A stretch of 64,000 nt of DNA from Ancylobacter amanitiformis (GCF_030814815.1 NZ_JAUSVR010000004.1:264721-328720), one strand, 5' to 3'; shown: positions 24,683 through 32,516, numbered from the stretch's first letter. Made by a program: numbers and translations. Notes: a model not told the origin generated them from the letters alone.

Positions 24683-25705
24683 ATGACCACCGAAGCGCAC
24701 CCCGTGCACGAAGTTGCGCGGTTCCACGATGACGCCTTGAGCGTGTCGGCCGGCGGGTTCTCGTTGGACCTCACCGTGAAGCAGATCGAAGGCACATGGG
24801 ACGCCCTGTCCCATTTTCCGGATCGCCGCGCCCGCATGGAGCTAGGCGCCCTCGCCGAACGGCTCAACGCCTTCGCGGCGCATGTCGTCGCCACTATCGA
24901 GCGCGGCGGGAATCTCGACGCCTCGGCAGAAGTCGAGCGCTTCGCCGTCCGGCACGTCTCCATGACGCGCCGCGCATGGGCGATGGATTCGCGCTGCATG
25001 TCGTGGTTCGTCGTCGGCCCGGCGCGGTTCCCCGTGGACCGCAACCGCAAGCGCATGGATTGGGCGGAGAACGCCTTCCGCGCCCTTGGCGAGCACGTCA
25101 AAGCCGCACGCGCATCGGTCGAGCGCACCGCGTTCCCGCACGGTGCACCGGGCGAACCGATCCGCGCCAGCAACCCCGATGCGCCGGCGCTTATCCGCGC
25201 CGAGATCGAGAAGCACCGCGCCTCACATGCGCTGATGAAAGCCGCCAACGCGGCGATTCGGTCAGCGAGGGGTAAGGACGTCGACACCAAGGTGCAAGCC
25301 GTGGTCGACGCCACCGGTTGGCGCGAGGCGACGGCCCGGCGCTGCGTTGTCCCGCCTCAAAAATGGATGGGCGCTGGTTTCGCCGCCTATCAGCTTTCGG
25401 GCGAGCTTGCCGAGATCAAGCGGCTGGAGGACCGTCTAGCCACCATCGAGCGGAACCGCGAACGCGGCACGGTGGAGCGCGAGCACAACACGGCTGCCGG
25501 GCGCCTGCGTGTTGTCGAGAACGGCGAGGCCGCGCGCATTCAGCTGTTCTTCGACGGGAAGCCCGCCGCTGAGGTTCGCGACACCTTGAAGCGCGAGGGC
25601 TTCCGCTGGGCGCCGTCCGAGGGCGCGTGGCAGCGGCACCTCAACAACGGCGGACGATACGCCGTCTCGCGTGTCGTGTCGGCGCTCCAGCCGGCAGGGG
25701 CGTGA
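24683..25705 (+). CDS. Phage/plasmid-type protein with C-terminal FDGKP..LK..GFRW motif
   Basis: 340 residues. The N-terminal 200 are helical and charged. Around residues 245-285 there is a coiled-coil-like Arg/Glu stretch. The last 60 residues carry LFFDGKPAAEVRDTLKREGF followed by RWAPSEGAWQRHLNN, a short module found at the end of many phage and plasmid proteins of unknown role (often next to DUF3560-type parts). The start has leader hairpin 4 upstream. The module is known by recurrence; its biochemical role is unknown to me. Confidence 0.7.
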   Translation: MTTEAHPVHEVARFHDDALSVSAGGFSLDLTVKQIEGTWDALSHFPDRRARMELGALAERLNAFAAHVVATIERGGNLDASAEVERFAVRHVSMTRRAWAMDSRCMSWFVVGPARFPVDRNRKRMDWAENAFRALGEHVKAARASVERTAFPHGAPGEPIRASNPDAPALIRAEIEKHRASHALMKAANAAIRSARGKDVDTKVQAVVDATGWREATARRCVVPPQKWMGAGFAAYQLSGELAEIKRLEDRLATIERNRERGTVEREHNTAAGRLRVVENGEAARIQLFFDGKPAAEVRDTLKREGFRWAPSEGAWQRHLNNGGRYAVSRVVSALQPAGA

Positions 25706-25707
25706 CC

Positions 25708-26463
25708 ATGGCGAAGCTCACGAAATCCCAAGCCAAGCACCACGCCGCAGCTGTGGACCTTCTGCGCAAGGACCGCTTGACGGATGACCAGCGCGAATTC
25801 GTGCTGCGCAATTGGCGCGAGGACGCGAACCACGTCAACGGCACCGCCGGGGCGTTCTTCACGCCGCTGGACTTGGCCCTAGACTTCACCATCGAGGTTA
25901 ACGGGCGTCGCATCATCGATCTGTGCGCCGGCATTGGCTGCCTTGCGTTGGCGTGCCACTGGCGCAACGGATGGAACGAGCCGCCGCGCGAAATCGTGTG
26001 CATCGAGAAGAACCCCGACTATGTCGCGGTCGGGCGCAAGCTCCTCCCGGAGGCGCAATGGATTTGCGCCGACATATTCGAACTGCCGTTCCTCGCCGCC
26101 GATCTCGGGCGCTTCGATATCGCTATCAGCAACCCGCCCTTCGGGGCGGTGCGGCGGGCTGGCCGCAACGGGCCGCGATATCGCGGCAATGCCTTCGAAT
26201 ATCACGTCATCGACCTCGCGGCGGACGTTGCGGACGCCGGGACCTTCATCATCCCGCAGAGCTCGGCGCCATTCCGTTACAGCGGACGGCCCTGCTTCGA
26301 GCGACGCGAGGAACCCGGCTACCTCGATTTCAAGAAGGCCACGGGCATCACGCTTCAGCATAACTGCGGCATGGACTGCAACGTTCACAAGGACGGGTGG
26401 CGCGGCGTCTCGCCGACGGTCGAAATCGTGCTCGCGGACTTCACCAACGGCAGGAAGGACTAA
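25708..26463 (+). CDS. SAM-dependent methyltransferase, N6-adenine type (NPPF)
   Basis: 251 residues. A SAM-binding motif I is at IIDLCAGIGCLALAC, the acidic loop at VCIEKNPDY, and the catalytic NPPFG motif follows DIAISNPPFGAV. The GxFFTPLDLA segment resembles N-terminal parts of class I DNA adenine methylases. The ATG at 25708 is 2 bases after the previous stop. DNA modification to evade host restriction is the usual role. No restriction enzyme gene lies nearby. RNA or protein methylation cannot be excluded. Confidence 0.75.
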   Translation: MAKLTKSQAKHHAAAVDLLRKDRLTDDQREFVLRNWREDANHVNGTAGAFFTPLDLALDFTIEVNGRRIIDLCAGIGCLALACHWRNGWNEPPREIVCIEKNPDYVAVGRKLLPEAQWICADIFELPFLAADLGRFDIAISNPPFGAVRRAGRNGPRYRGNAFEYHVIDLAADVADAGTFIIPQSSAPFRYSGRPCFERREEPGYLDFKKATGITLQHNCGMDCNVHKDGWRGVSPTVEIVLADFTNGRKD

Positions 26464-26467
26464 CGTC

Positions 26468-27004
26468 ATGAAAATCCACATTCTCACGGCCGAACACTTC
26501 AGCGTGCCGGGCAACATCACCAAGGCATTCGCGGACCTGGCCGGCGCCGAAGCCGAGGCCATGGACCTGACGAACCTCATGCTTTCCGACAACGGGCAGG
26601 CCAAGAGCGCCAACGCTTCCAACTGGCGCGCCAAGGTTGAGGCGTTGCAGGACGAGCACGGCGCCGCGCATTGCTATGTCGAGATTGCCGAGCACGTCGT
26701 TGTTGGCGCCGTGCCCGATCCGGTTGCCCATGCCCTCCGCCGTGCCGAATCCTTCATCGCCGGCTTCGAGGACGACGAGTCGCAGGACGGCATTCTCGAC
26801 CTGCTGGCGTCGATCCGCGCGGCCATTGCCGGCGCGCCGGCGGACCCGGTCCGCGATGCCGCCCCCCAAATGCTGGCGGCTCTGAAAGAAATAATCACGC
26901 TTCTGGAGCGAGAGAGCAGGAACCCGCGCTGGATACAAACCCACCCTGCCTACCTCCGCGCGATTTCCTCGATCAACAGGGCGGAGGGCCGCGCCAATGG
27001 ATGA
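26468..27004 (+). CDS. Phage protein, function unknown
   Basis: 178 residues: MKIHILTAEHFSVPGNITKA, then a helical body rich in Ala/Asp/Glu, ending RAEGRANG. The ATG is 4 bases past the methyltransferase stop and the end overlaps the next gene by 8 bases. The C-terminal part (MLAALKEIITLLERESRNPR) looks like an isolated helical motif seen in assorted phage proteins. Confidence 0.65.
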   Translation: MKIHILTAEHFSVPGNITKAFADLAGAEAEAMDLTNLMLSDNGQAKSANASNWRAKVEALQDEHGAAHCYVEIAEHVVVGAVPDPVAHALRRAESFIAGFEDDESQDGILDLLASIRAAIAGAPADPVRDAAPQMLAALKEIITLLERESRNPRWIQTHPAYLRAISSINRAEGRANG

Positions 27005-27548
27005 TTTCCCCAGTCGGGATGGCGCTGAAGACGCTGTCCACAAGAGGCTTCGGCGGGCAGTCGAGAAGCGCGAGAAGGCTTATCTCTGGACGCCATCCGA
27101 CGCGATCACCTTCATCCCCCGCGTCTCGCCAACCATTTACGGCGATGGCCGCGCACTCTTCACCATCGCCACGATCAACCAGCGGCCGGCCTATTGGGTG
27201 ATCCGCGCGTGCAGCACTTGGGGCAGCGGAAACGACCGCGAGGATGCGACGGGTCCTGATTTCGGCGAGGTGACCGATCAGATCATGACCGACCTCGAAG
27301 ACCAGTTCGGACGTGGTCGATGCGGCTATTCCGGTAACAGCCTGTTCTGGCCCCGCAAGGAACGCCTCCGCAATTGCCAGTGTGAGGAGTGCGACGAGAA
27401 GAGGTTCAAAGCACGCTGGCCCATGGTCGACGATGACGGCGGCTGCTCATGGTCAAGGTGCGATTGGCCTCCGGGTTTTCCCACCGCACCTAACCCGCTT
27501 TCTTGGCGAGGCAACCTTCTTGCCGAGGAGGGGCGCGCCAATGGCTGA
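26997..27548 (+). CDS. Phage protein with Cys cluster, function unknown
   Basis: 183 residues. An N-terminal basic helix (HKRLRRAVEKREKAYLW) is followed by a beta-rich middle and a C-terminal Cys set (NCQCEECDEKRFKARW, CSWSRCDW) that could bind zinc. It overlaps its neighbours by 8 bases at each end, so it is translated as part of the operon. Confidence 0.65.
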   Translation: MDDFPSRDGAEDAVHKRLRRAVEKREKAYLWTPSDAITFIPRVSPTIYGDGRALFTIATINQRPAYWVIRACSTWGSGNDREDATGPDFGEVTDQIMTDLEDQFGRGRCGYSGNSLFWPRKERLRNCQCEECDEKRFKARWPMVDDDGGCSWSRCDWPPGFPTAPNPLSWRGNLLAEEGRANG

Positions 27549-28101
27549 GCGCAAGGACGGCGGGCCGGCGTTCCCGGTCCAGAACGCCAACTACACTCAC
27601 GCGTATGGCGGCGCGCCTGGCATGTCCTTACGTGACTGGTTTGCTGGCCAAGTTTTATCGTCTGTGGCCAGCTACATGATTGAGAATGCTTACAAAGATG
27701 AAACGAGCAGGGAGGAGGGCATCATCAATGCCGTGCATCTTTCCTACGACATCGCTGACGCGATGGTAGCTGAACGCTCCGGCCCGACAATCACCGACGC
27801 CGACCTCTTCAACTGCTGGTCCGGCGGCGTCAGCCCGACACCCGAAGAAATCGCGCGCTTCGATTGGCTGGAGGTCGGCGGCGTGCGCGACGTCTCCGAG
27901 CCCGGTGACAACGGCACTCACATGGAAGCGTGCGACGACGCCGACGCGGAATTCTGGTCCGTCTATGGGCACTACCGCCCGACGGCGACGCATGTCGGCT
28001 GCGAGTGCATCACGGACGGCCCGCCGGGCGACAAAGAGCGTGCATGGGCCATTGCCGAGCATCTCGGCCGGCTCTGGAATCTTCCGGTGCGAGAGCGATG
28101 A
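27541..28101 (+). CDS. Phage protein of the AERKDGGPAFP...SLRDWFAGQ type
   Basis: 186 residues. The opening AERKDGGPAFPVQNANYTHA and the GMSLRDWFAGQ segment are very common in temperate phages of proteobacteria, in proteins of unknown role; the C-terminal half (FNCWSGGVSPTPEEIARFDW) is specific to this copy. It overlaps both neighbours by a few bases. Confidence 0.7.
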   Translation: MAERKDGGPAFPVQNANYTHAYGGAPGMSLRDWFAGQVLSSVASYMIENAYKDETSREEGIINAVHLSYDIADAMVAERSGPTITDADLFNCWSGGVSPTPEEIARFDWLEVGGVRDVSEPGDNGTHMEACDDADAEFWSVYGHYRPTATHVGCECITDGPPGDKERAWAIAEHLGRLWNLPVRER

Positions 28102-28526
28102 TGGACAGGCAGGAACTGGTGTGGGCACTTTCCCGCATTTCGGCGCCGGTGCGCCCATGTCACTGGATCGCGACGCCGAACGGTGACAACGGCTATGAAT
28201 GGTGCCCTGACTGCGGGTACTTCAAGGTTCGCAACCTTCGCCGACATGACCGTAAGCGCCGCAACGATTACATCCTGGACGGTGGATGGCGGACCTCCCA
28301 TGACAGCATGCCGGGCTGCCATGGGTGCGGGGCTCTCCTAGATGGGTCACTGACATCTTACGGTGCCAGCTCCGAACTCGACTATTACGAGGAAGCTGGG
28401 CTTTCAACAGACCCGAAGGTTGACGCCCTCTACCTGTCCGAAATCCTCGACAACTTGCCGGAAGACGACGGACGGCTTGAACTTGCCATGAGCCTTGCCC
28501 GTGCACTGCTGGAGAAAGAGCGATGA
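28098..28526 (+). CDS. Zinc-ribbon-like phage protein
   Basis: 142 residues from the ATG at 28098 (an ATG follows at 28101). Cys/His pairs at CHW, CPDCGYF and CHGCGALL suggest one or two zinc sites; the C-terminal third is acidic (SEILDNLPEDDGRLELAMSL). The start overlaps the previous stop (ATGA). It is probably a nucleic-acid or protein adaptor; no family recognised. Confidence 0.68.
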   Translation: MMDRQELVWALSRISAPVRPCHWIATPNGDNGYEWCPDCGYFKVRNLRRHDRKRRNDYILDGGWRTSHDSMPGCHGCGALLDGSLTSYGASSELDYYEEAGLSTDPKVDALYLSEILDNLPEDDGRLELAMSLARALLEKER

Positions 28527-28621
28527 GCCGCGTCCGCCGACCCCGCACCGCCTTCCGCTGGCCGAACGGCGAACTCGACGAATACCGGCCGCCGCGTCGA
28601 CGGCGCACGGCGAAGACCTGA
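28523..28621 (+). CDS. Tiny basic protein, function unknown
   Basis: 32 residues, MSRVRRPRTAFRWPNGELDE and an Arg-rich end. The ATGA overlap with the previous stop and a GAGAAAGAG ribosome site are the only support. It ends 5 bases before leader hairpin 5. Confidence 0.4.
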   Translation: MSRVRRPRTAFRWPNGELDEYRPPRRRRTAKT

Positions 28622-28626
28622 CACCA

Positions 28627-28638
28627 GCCAATTGTGGC
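28627..28638 (+). promoter_or_regulatory. Leader hairpin 5 of the CA-AYYG-TG family
   Basis: GCCA-ATTG-TGGC: 4-bp stem, loop ATTG, ending 19 bases before the ATG at 28658. The outer pairs differ from hairpins 1 and 4 but still match. Confidence 0.55.
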
Positions 28639-28657
28639 AAAGCAAAAGGAGAACACC

Positions 28658-28885
28658 ATGGACGACTTCACCGTCTTCGCCGCCCGCTACAACAAGGGCA
28701 AGCTGGTCGTGCGCTGCCCGTCGCCGGACGGATACAAGACCCTCGCGGCGCGCATCATCGGCGACGACCTGAAATGCCGCTTCTCCTACCGGGAAGGTGG
28801 CTACATCGCGTCGGCGACCAAGGTTGAGAAGTTCCGCCGCATTATCGCTGGCCCCACAGCCGCGCCCGCCGGCGCGCCGCTGTGA
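28658..28885 (+). CDS. Small phage protein, function unknown
   Basis: 75 residues, MDDFTVFAARYNKGKLVVRC onward, beta-rich with ARIIGDDLKCRFSYREGGYI in the middle. The ATG at 28658 follows AAAAGGAGAACACC; an in-frame GTG at 28634 lies inside hairpin 5 and is not favoured. The end overlaps the next start by 4 bases. Confidence 0.65.
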   Translation: MDDFTVFAARYNKGKLVVRCPSPDGYKTLAARIIGDDLKCRFSYREGGYIASATKVEKFRRIIAGPTAAPAGAPL

Positions 28886-29088
28886 CGGGCAAGGCGCGAC
28901 CTCTGGTCGCCTACCCCTATCCCGTCGGCGCCAAAGTCGAAGGCGTCGACGCGGCGGGCGCGCGCTTCGCCGGCACGGTGACCGGCATCATCGGGCCCTA
29001 TTCCGTGTGGGTCGACGGCGTCGGCACGCCGGTGAGCCTGATATCGACGCCGCCGACGACGGATGATGCGTTCGACTACGACGAATAG
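28882..29088 (+). CDS. Small beta-rich phage protein, function unknown
   Basis: 68 residues with YPVGAKVEGVDAAGARFAGT then GIIGPYSVWVDGVG, a pattern of short strands like a small SH3-type barrel, and an acidic end (TDDAFDYDE). It is coupled to the previous gene (GTGA overlap region). It is the last gene before the hairpin-rich leader. Confidence 0.6.
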   Translation: MTGKARPLVAYPYPVGAKVEGVDAAGARFAGTVTGIIGPYSVWVDGVGTPVSLISTPPTTDDAFDYDE

Positions 29089-29599
29089 CTCCCCAACCAG
29101 CGCCCTTCGTGGAGGGCGTCAGGGTGGGAAGCCACCGACCGCTCCGCGCTGCACGGCATCGCTTCGCCCTGCGCCGCCACGCGCCTTGACGCACCGCAGC
29201 TCAACGCACCAGCGCCGGCCCTCCGGGGCCGGCATCCCCGAGCCCATGCCGTGGGTTTCGGGATGCCGGAAGGCATCACAAGGCACCGCTTCGCGGCGCC
29301 TCGCAACGCAGCTCCACGCTTCTCCACGCAACGATCTTCCCTAACTAGGACGGCTCCTCCGGGAGCCGTCTCAAGGTGGGGAAACCTGCCACAACGCTTC
29401 GCTCCGCTGCGCGACACCACGCCCCGCAGTACTACTCAACGCAGCGGCCCTCGATCTTCGGATCGGGGGCACCCCCGAGGAGGTCGCGGCCTCTTCCTGG
29501 GTGCTCTCGGGCGCCATCTGCCTCGCAGTGCTTCGCTAGGCTCCACCGCGCAACTCTCCGCGTCGCAACGCTTCCGCCACCTCAACACAGGAGATCCTC
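29089..29599 (+). repeat. Hairpin-rich repeated leader with UNCG loops
   Basis: 511 bases with no supported gene. Stable hairpins: 29101-29118; 29214-29233 (GCCGGCCC stem, loop TCCG); 29231-29267 (long, interrupted, mutually exclusive with the previous one); 29349-29370 (9-bp GACGGCTCC stem, loop TCCG); 29448-29469 (loop TTCG). Between them recur degenerate words: GGTGGGRAA after a hairpin, CGCTTCGC/CGCTCCGC, CCACGCCCCGCAG and CTCAACGCA. C(UNCG)G loops are exceptionally stable in RNA. The region precedes the 200-residue gene at 29600; a similar tract lies at 30250-30350. Confidence 0.6.
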
Positions 29600-30202
29600 A
29601 TGAATTTCACCTCTGCCACCGTCACGCTCAAGTCCATGTCCCCCTACAGCCAGTCCTATGACCACGGGCTGCCGATGCTGAAGGGTGAGGACAAGGGCGA
29701 CTACGATCGCCGGAACTTCATGTCGAAGGCGCACTTCAACGCCGCCGGCCACCTGGTCATCCCCGCCGTCGCCATCCATCAGGCGCTCGTTGCCGCCGCG
29801 AAGTATTCGAAGCGGCAAATCCCGGGGCAGGGCAAGGCGACATGGACCGCGAAATTCAAGAGCGGGCTGATCCTGGCCGAAGATATCGACACCGGCATTC
29901 CGCGTTCCGAGGTCGGCTTCATCGACGTGAAGTGCGATTCCAAGGGAATGACCGGCGCCCAGAAGAGCACGACCGTCACCCGCCGATTCCCGCAGGTCCC
30001 GTCGTGGTCGGCAAGGTTCGACATCTGGATCGTCGACCCGATCATCACCGAGGAGGTCTTCCGCGAAATGGTCGACATCGCCGGGCTGTTCGTCGGCATC
30101 GGCCGCTGGCGGCCGGAGATGAGTGGCGGCATGAACGGCCGGTTCAGCCTCGCCGGTCTTGAGTGGCACGACAACCGTGAGTTCGTGGCCAAGGCCGCCT
30201 GA
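29600..30202 (+). CDS. Phage protein with GxGRWRP..G.NGRF motif, RAMP-like by pattern
   Basis: 200 residues. Visible marks: FMSKAHFNAAGHLVIPAVAI, IHQALVAAAKYSKRQIPGQG, a TTVTRRFPQVPSWSARFDIW stretch, and near the C-terminus FVGIGRWRPEMSGGMNGRF. Proteins of this layout occur in many phages and plasmids as hypotheticals. The glycine-rich loop near the end recalls RAMP/Cas7-type RNA-binding folds, but this is a visual resemblance, not a match I can verify. The ATG has CAGGAGATCCTC upstream and sits directly after a hairpin-rich leader, so an RNA-linked role is worth testing. Confidence 0.6.
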   Translation: MNFTSATVTLKSMSPYSQSYDHGLPMLKGEDKGDYDRRNFMSKAHFNAAGHLVIPAVAIHQALVAAAKYSKRQIPGQGKATWTAKFKSGLILAEDIDTGIPRSEVGFIDVKCDSKGMTGAQKSTTVTRRFPQVPSWSARFDIWIVDPIITEEVFREMVDIAGLFVGIGRWRPEMSGGMNGRFSLAGLEWHDNREFVAKAA

Positions 30203-30362
30203 TCCGGCCCGGCCCCACAAGGGCCGGTTGCCCCGCCCGCCTCGACAAAGGGACGGGCAGGGGAGCCGGTAACGGTTCCACCGCGCTCCGCCACGCCCCG
30301 CAGCGCTACGCAGCGCTACGCTACGCACCTCAACGCAACGCAATCCTTCATGGAGAATGTAG
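30203..30362 (+). repeat. Second short hairpin/ACGC-repeat leader
   Basis: 160 bases with a CCGGCCC-CACAA-GGGCCGG hairpin just after the preceding stop and then an array of ACGC words (CAGCGCTACGCAGCGCTACG, CTCAACGCAACGCAA), sharing CGCTCCGC, CCACGCCCCGCAG and CTCAACGCA with the 29.1-29.6 kb leader. It ends at the GGAGAATGTAG ribosome site of the next gene. Confidence 0.5.
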
Positions 30363-30878
30363 ATGTTCAAATCATCTTCTGAAAAGCTTCTCGTCCGCAT
30401 CGCCGTCCTGCAAATACTTTACGAGACACCGATCGGCGGCACCGTTACCTATGCCAAGATCCACGAAATCACAGGCCTCGATGCCCAGTCCGCACGCCCG
30501 TTCATCTACGGCGCCATGCAGCGGGCGAACAAGGAGCGGGGTCTTCTGTTCGAGAATGAGCGCGACGTCGGCTATCGCCGGATCGAGCAGGAACACGCGC
30601 CGGGGCTCGGGCTGAAGGCTCGGCAATCTATCGGGCGCAAGGCACGCAGGACCGCCGTCGCCCTCACCAGGTTCACGCTCAACAGCAATGGGCTGGAGCC
30701 GGAGGTGGCGAAGAAGGTGAATCGCGAGATCGCGCTAGCCGGACTGATCGAATACAGCGCGAGCAGCAAGGGCATGCGTGCGGTCGAGGCATCGGAAAGC
30801 GCTGAGAACCCCAGGGTGTCGACCGCGACCGCGGGCGCGGCCATATTGGCGAAGCTGAACGCCCGGGATAAGGGCTGA
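30363..30878 (+). CDS. Winged-helix-like phage protein, function unknown
   Basis: 171 residues. Residues 5-75 (SEKLLVRIAVLQILYETPIG, VTYAKIHEITGLDAQSARPF, then GLLFENERDVGYRRI) have the helix-helix-wing order of a winged helix; the middle is basic (KARQSIGRKARRTAV) and the end Ala-rich. It lies between the GRF-motif gene and the HerA-like ATPase. DNA or RNA binding is the natural guess; no named family recognised. Confidence 0.62.
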   Translation: MFKSSSEKLLVRIAVLQILYETPIGGTVTYAKIHEITGLDAQSARPFIYGAMQRANKERGLLFENERDVGYRRIEQEHAPGLGLKARQSIGRKARRTAVALTRFTLNSNGLEPEVAKKVNREIALAGLIEYSASSKGMRAVEASESAENPRVSTATAGAAILAKLNARDKG

Positions 30879-30890
30879 ACACCCACCTTA

Positions 30891-30904
30891 CTCCAATCGT
30901 GGAG
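30891..30904 (+). promoter_or_regulatory. Leader hairpin 6 of the CA-AYYG-TG family
   Basis: CTCCA-ATCG-TGGAG: 5-bp stem, loop ATCG, ending 9 bases before the ATG at 30914. Here the 3' arm contains GGAG, so the hairpin may also mask the ribosome site. Confidence 0.55.
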
Positions 30905-30913
30905 AACCAAGAG

Positions 30914-32239
30914 ATGCGGGTCGACCTCGCCCCGGGCCATGGCATCGCCCTGAAGTATGCCAACCGCCACGGACTGATCACCGGCAGCACCGGTGCCGGC
31001 AAGACGACCACGCTCCAGCGCCTCGCCGAGGGATTCAGCGCCGCTGGCGTGCCGGTCTTCGCCGCCGATGTGAAGGGCGACCTCTCTGGCGTCTCCACCG
31101 CCTTCCCCGTGCGGTTCTGGGACGTCTTCGGCGACCTCGGTATGCCCATCAAGACGTCGGTCGAGGAGATGGGCCCGGACCTGATGGCCCGCCTGCTCAA
31201 CCTCAACGCGACGCAGGAGGGTGTTCTCCACGTCGCCTATCGCTGGCTGTCCGATCCCGACTTCCACCCCGGGGCATCGCTGATGATGGACCTGGACGGG
31301 CTGCGCGCCAGCATCACGGACATGCTCGACCACCGGGAGGCGCTGCGCACGCGCCACGGCAACGTCACGGCAGCGTCAATCGGCGCCATCCAGCGTTCTA
31401 TGCTGGTGCTGGAAGGGCAGGGCGGCGGCAACCTGTTCGGCGAACCGTCCTTCGACATCATGGATCTGCTGGAGACAGCGCCGGACGGCCGCGGCGTCAT
31501 CAACCTGCTAGCCGCCCAGCGTCTCATGGATGCGCCCCGCACCTATGGCGCGCTGATGCAGTGGCTCCTCATGCGCCTGTTCGCGGCGCTGCCCGAGGCC
31601 GGCGACCTCGACAAGCCGAAGCTCGTCATCTTTCTCGATGAAGCACATCTGCTGTTCGACGGGGCTTCGCGGACAATCCTCGACACGATCGAGCGCACCG
31701 TCCGCCTGATCCGCTCCAAGGGCGTCGGCGTCTATTTCGTGACGCAGCACCCGCTCGACGTCCCCGAAAGCGTGCTCGGCCAGCTCGGCAACAAGATCCA
31801 ACACAGCCTGCGTGCCTTCACCCCGCGCGACGCGCGGGCGGTGCGCACTGCAGCGGCATCCTTCCGCCAGAACCCGGACGTCGAGGCCGAGCGCGAGATT
31901 ACCGAGATGCGGGTCGGCGAGGCGCTGGTGTCCTTCCTCGATGCCGGCGGCGCGCCCAGCCCCGTCCAGAAGGTCAAGATCGACTTCCCGACCGCGCAGG
32001 TCGGCCCTATCCGCTTCGGCCAGCGCATGGACATGATCCGGCAGGACCCGCTGGCCGACCACTACGGCGTGACGTTCGACGATCGCGACGCCATGTTCGA
32101 CGCCTTCCGGGCGCGCTATCAGAACAACCAGGCCGTCAAGGCCATCCAGGCAGAGGAGGTCCAATCATGGCGCCGCGCTTCGAATATGACCGCCTCACCG
32201 CCGAGCAGTTCCGCAACGGACTGCGCGATGCAGGTGTGA
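30914..32239 (+). CDS. HerA-like ATPase (DUF853 type)
   Basis: 441 residues. Walker A GSTGAGKT is at 24-31, the following PVFAADVKGDLSGV segment and later LVIFLDEAHLLFD (Walker B) and VYFVTQHPLDVPESVLGQLG are typical of the HerA/FtsK-related DUF853 ATPases. These are hexameric DNA motors, sometimes partnered with nucleases in repair or in anti-phage systems. The ATG at 30914 was chosen; a GTG at 30899 lies inside hairpin 6. The C-terminus runs 73 bases into the next gene in another frame, so the last 25 residues may be a late frame slip. Confidence 0.82.
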   Translation: MRVDLAPGHGIALKYANRHGLITGSTGAGKTTTLQRLAEGFSAAGVPVFAADVKGDLSGVSTAFPVRFWDVFGDLGMPIKTSVEEMGPDLMARLLNLNATQEGVLHVAYRWLSDPDFHPGASLMMDLDGLRASITDMLDHREALRTRHGNVTAASIGAIQRSMLVLEGQGGGNLFGEPSFDIMDLLETAPDGRGVINLLAAQRLMDAPRTYGALMQWLLMRLFAALPEAGDLDKPKLVIFLDEAHLLFDGASRTILDTIERTVRLIRSKGVGVYFVTQHPLDVPESVLGQLGNKIQHSLRAFTPRDARAVRTAAASFRQNPDVEAEREITEMRVGEALVSFLDAGGAPSPVQKVKIDFPTAQVGPIRFGQRMDMIRQDPLADHYGVTFDDRDAMFDAFRARYQNNQAVKAIQAEEVQSWRRASNMTASPPSSSATDCAMQV

Positions 32240-32472
32240 GCGTATCCGCTTTCGCACGCATATTCGGCGTGCGTCTCAAGCGCGCCGAGGAGTGGGCTCG
32301 CGGCGCTGAGGATATTCCGACTTGGGTGCGCCCTGTGCTGCGGATGCTGCTAAACGCCCAATCGCAAGATGCTGCACGCGCGGCGGCGGCGGAGATGATT
32401 CGAGCCGACAACCTACAGCCTTCCTTGGGACCTTACCCCTACTTGCAGATGCGCGAGAGCCCACAGACTTGA
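32167..32472 (+). CDS. HTH (XRE-like) small regulator
   Basis: 101 residues. LTAEQFRNGLRDAGVSVSAF then ARIFGVRLKRAEEWARGAED has the two-helix pattern of an XRE-type HTH in which a phage-like regulator also recognises the preceding ATPase unit. It has GAGGAGGTCC upstream of its ATG and overlaps the ATPase gene by 73 bases. Confidence 0.65.
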   Translation: MAPRFEYDRLTAEQFRNGLRDAGVSVSAFARIFGVRLKRAEEWARGAEDIPTWVRPVLRMLLNAQSQDAARAAAAEMIRADNLQPSLGPYPYLQMRESPQT

Positions 32473-32484
32473 CGGTACCGCTTT

Positions 32485-32507
32485 CCCTGCTCCACCATCA
32501 CGCAGGG
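32485..32507 (+). promoter_or_regulatory. Hairpin next to the ribosome site of the membrane protein gene
   Basis: CCCTGC pairs with GCAGGG around an 11-base loop; the 3' arm runs straight into the GGGGAGG ribosome site of the gene at 32517. It could limit initiation. Confidence 0.4.
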
Positions 32508-32516
32508 GAGGCCATC

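Noticed and set aside
29089..30362. CRISPR array next to the RAMP-like gene
   Set aside because: The repeats are degenerate, differ in length and have no regular unique spacers; no other Cas-like gene is present.
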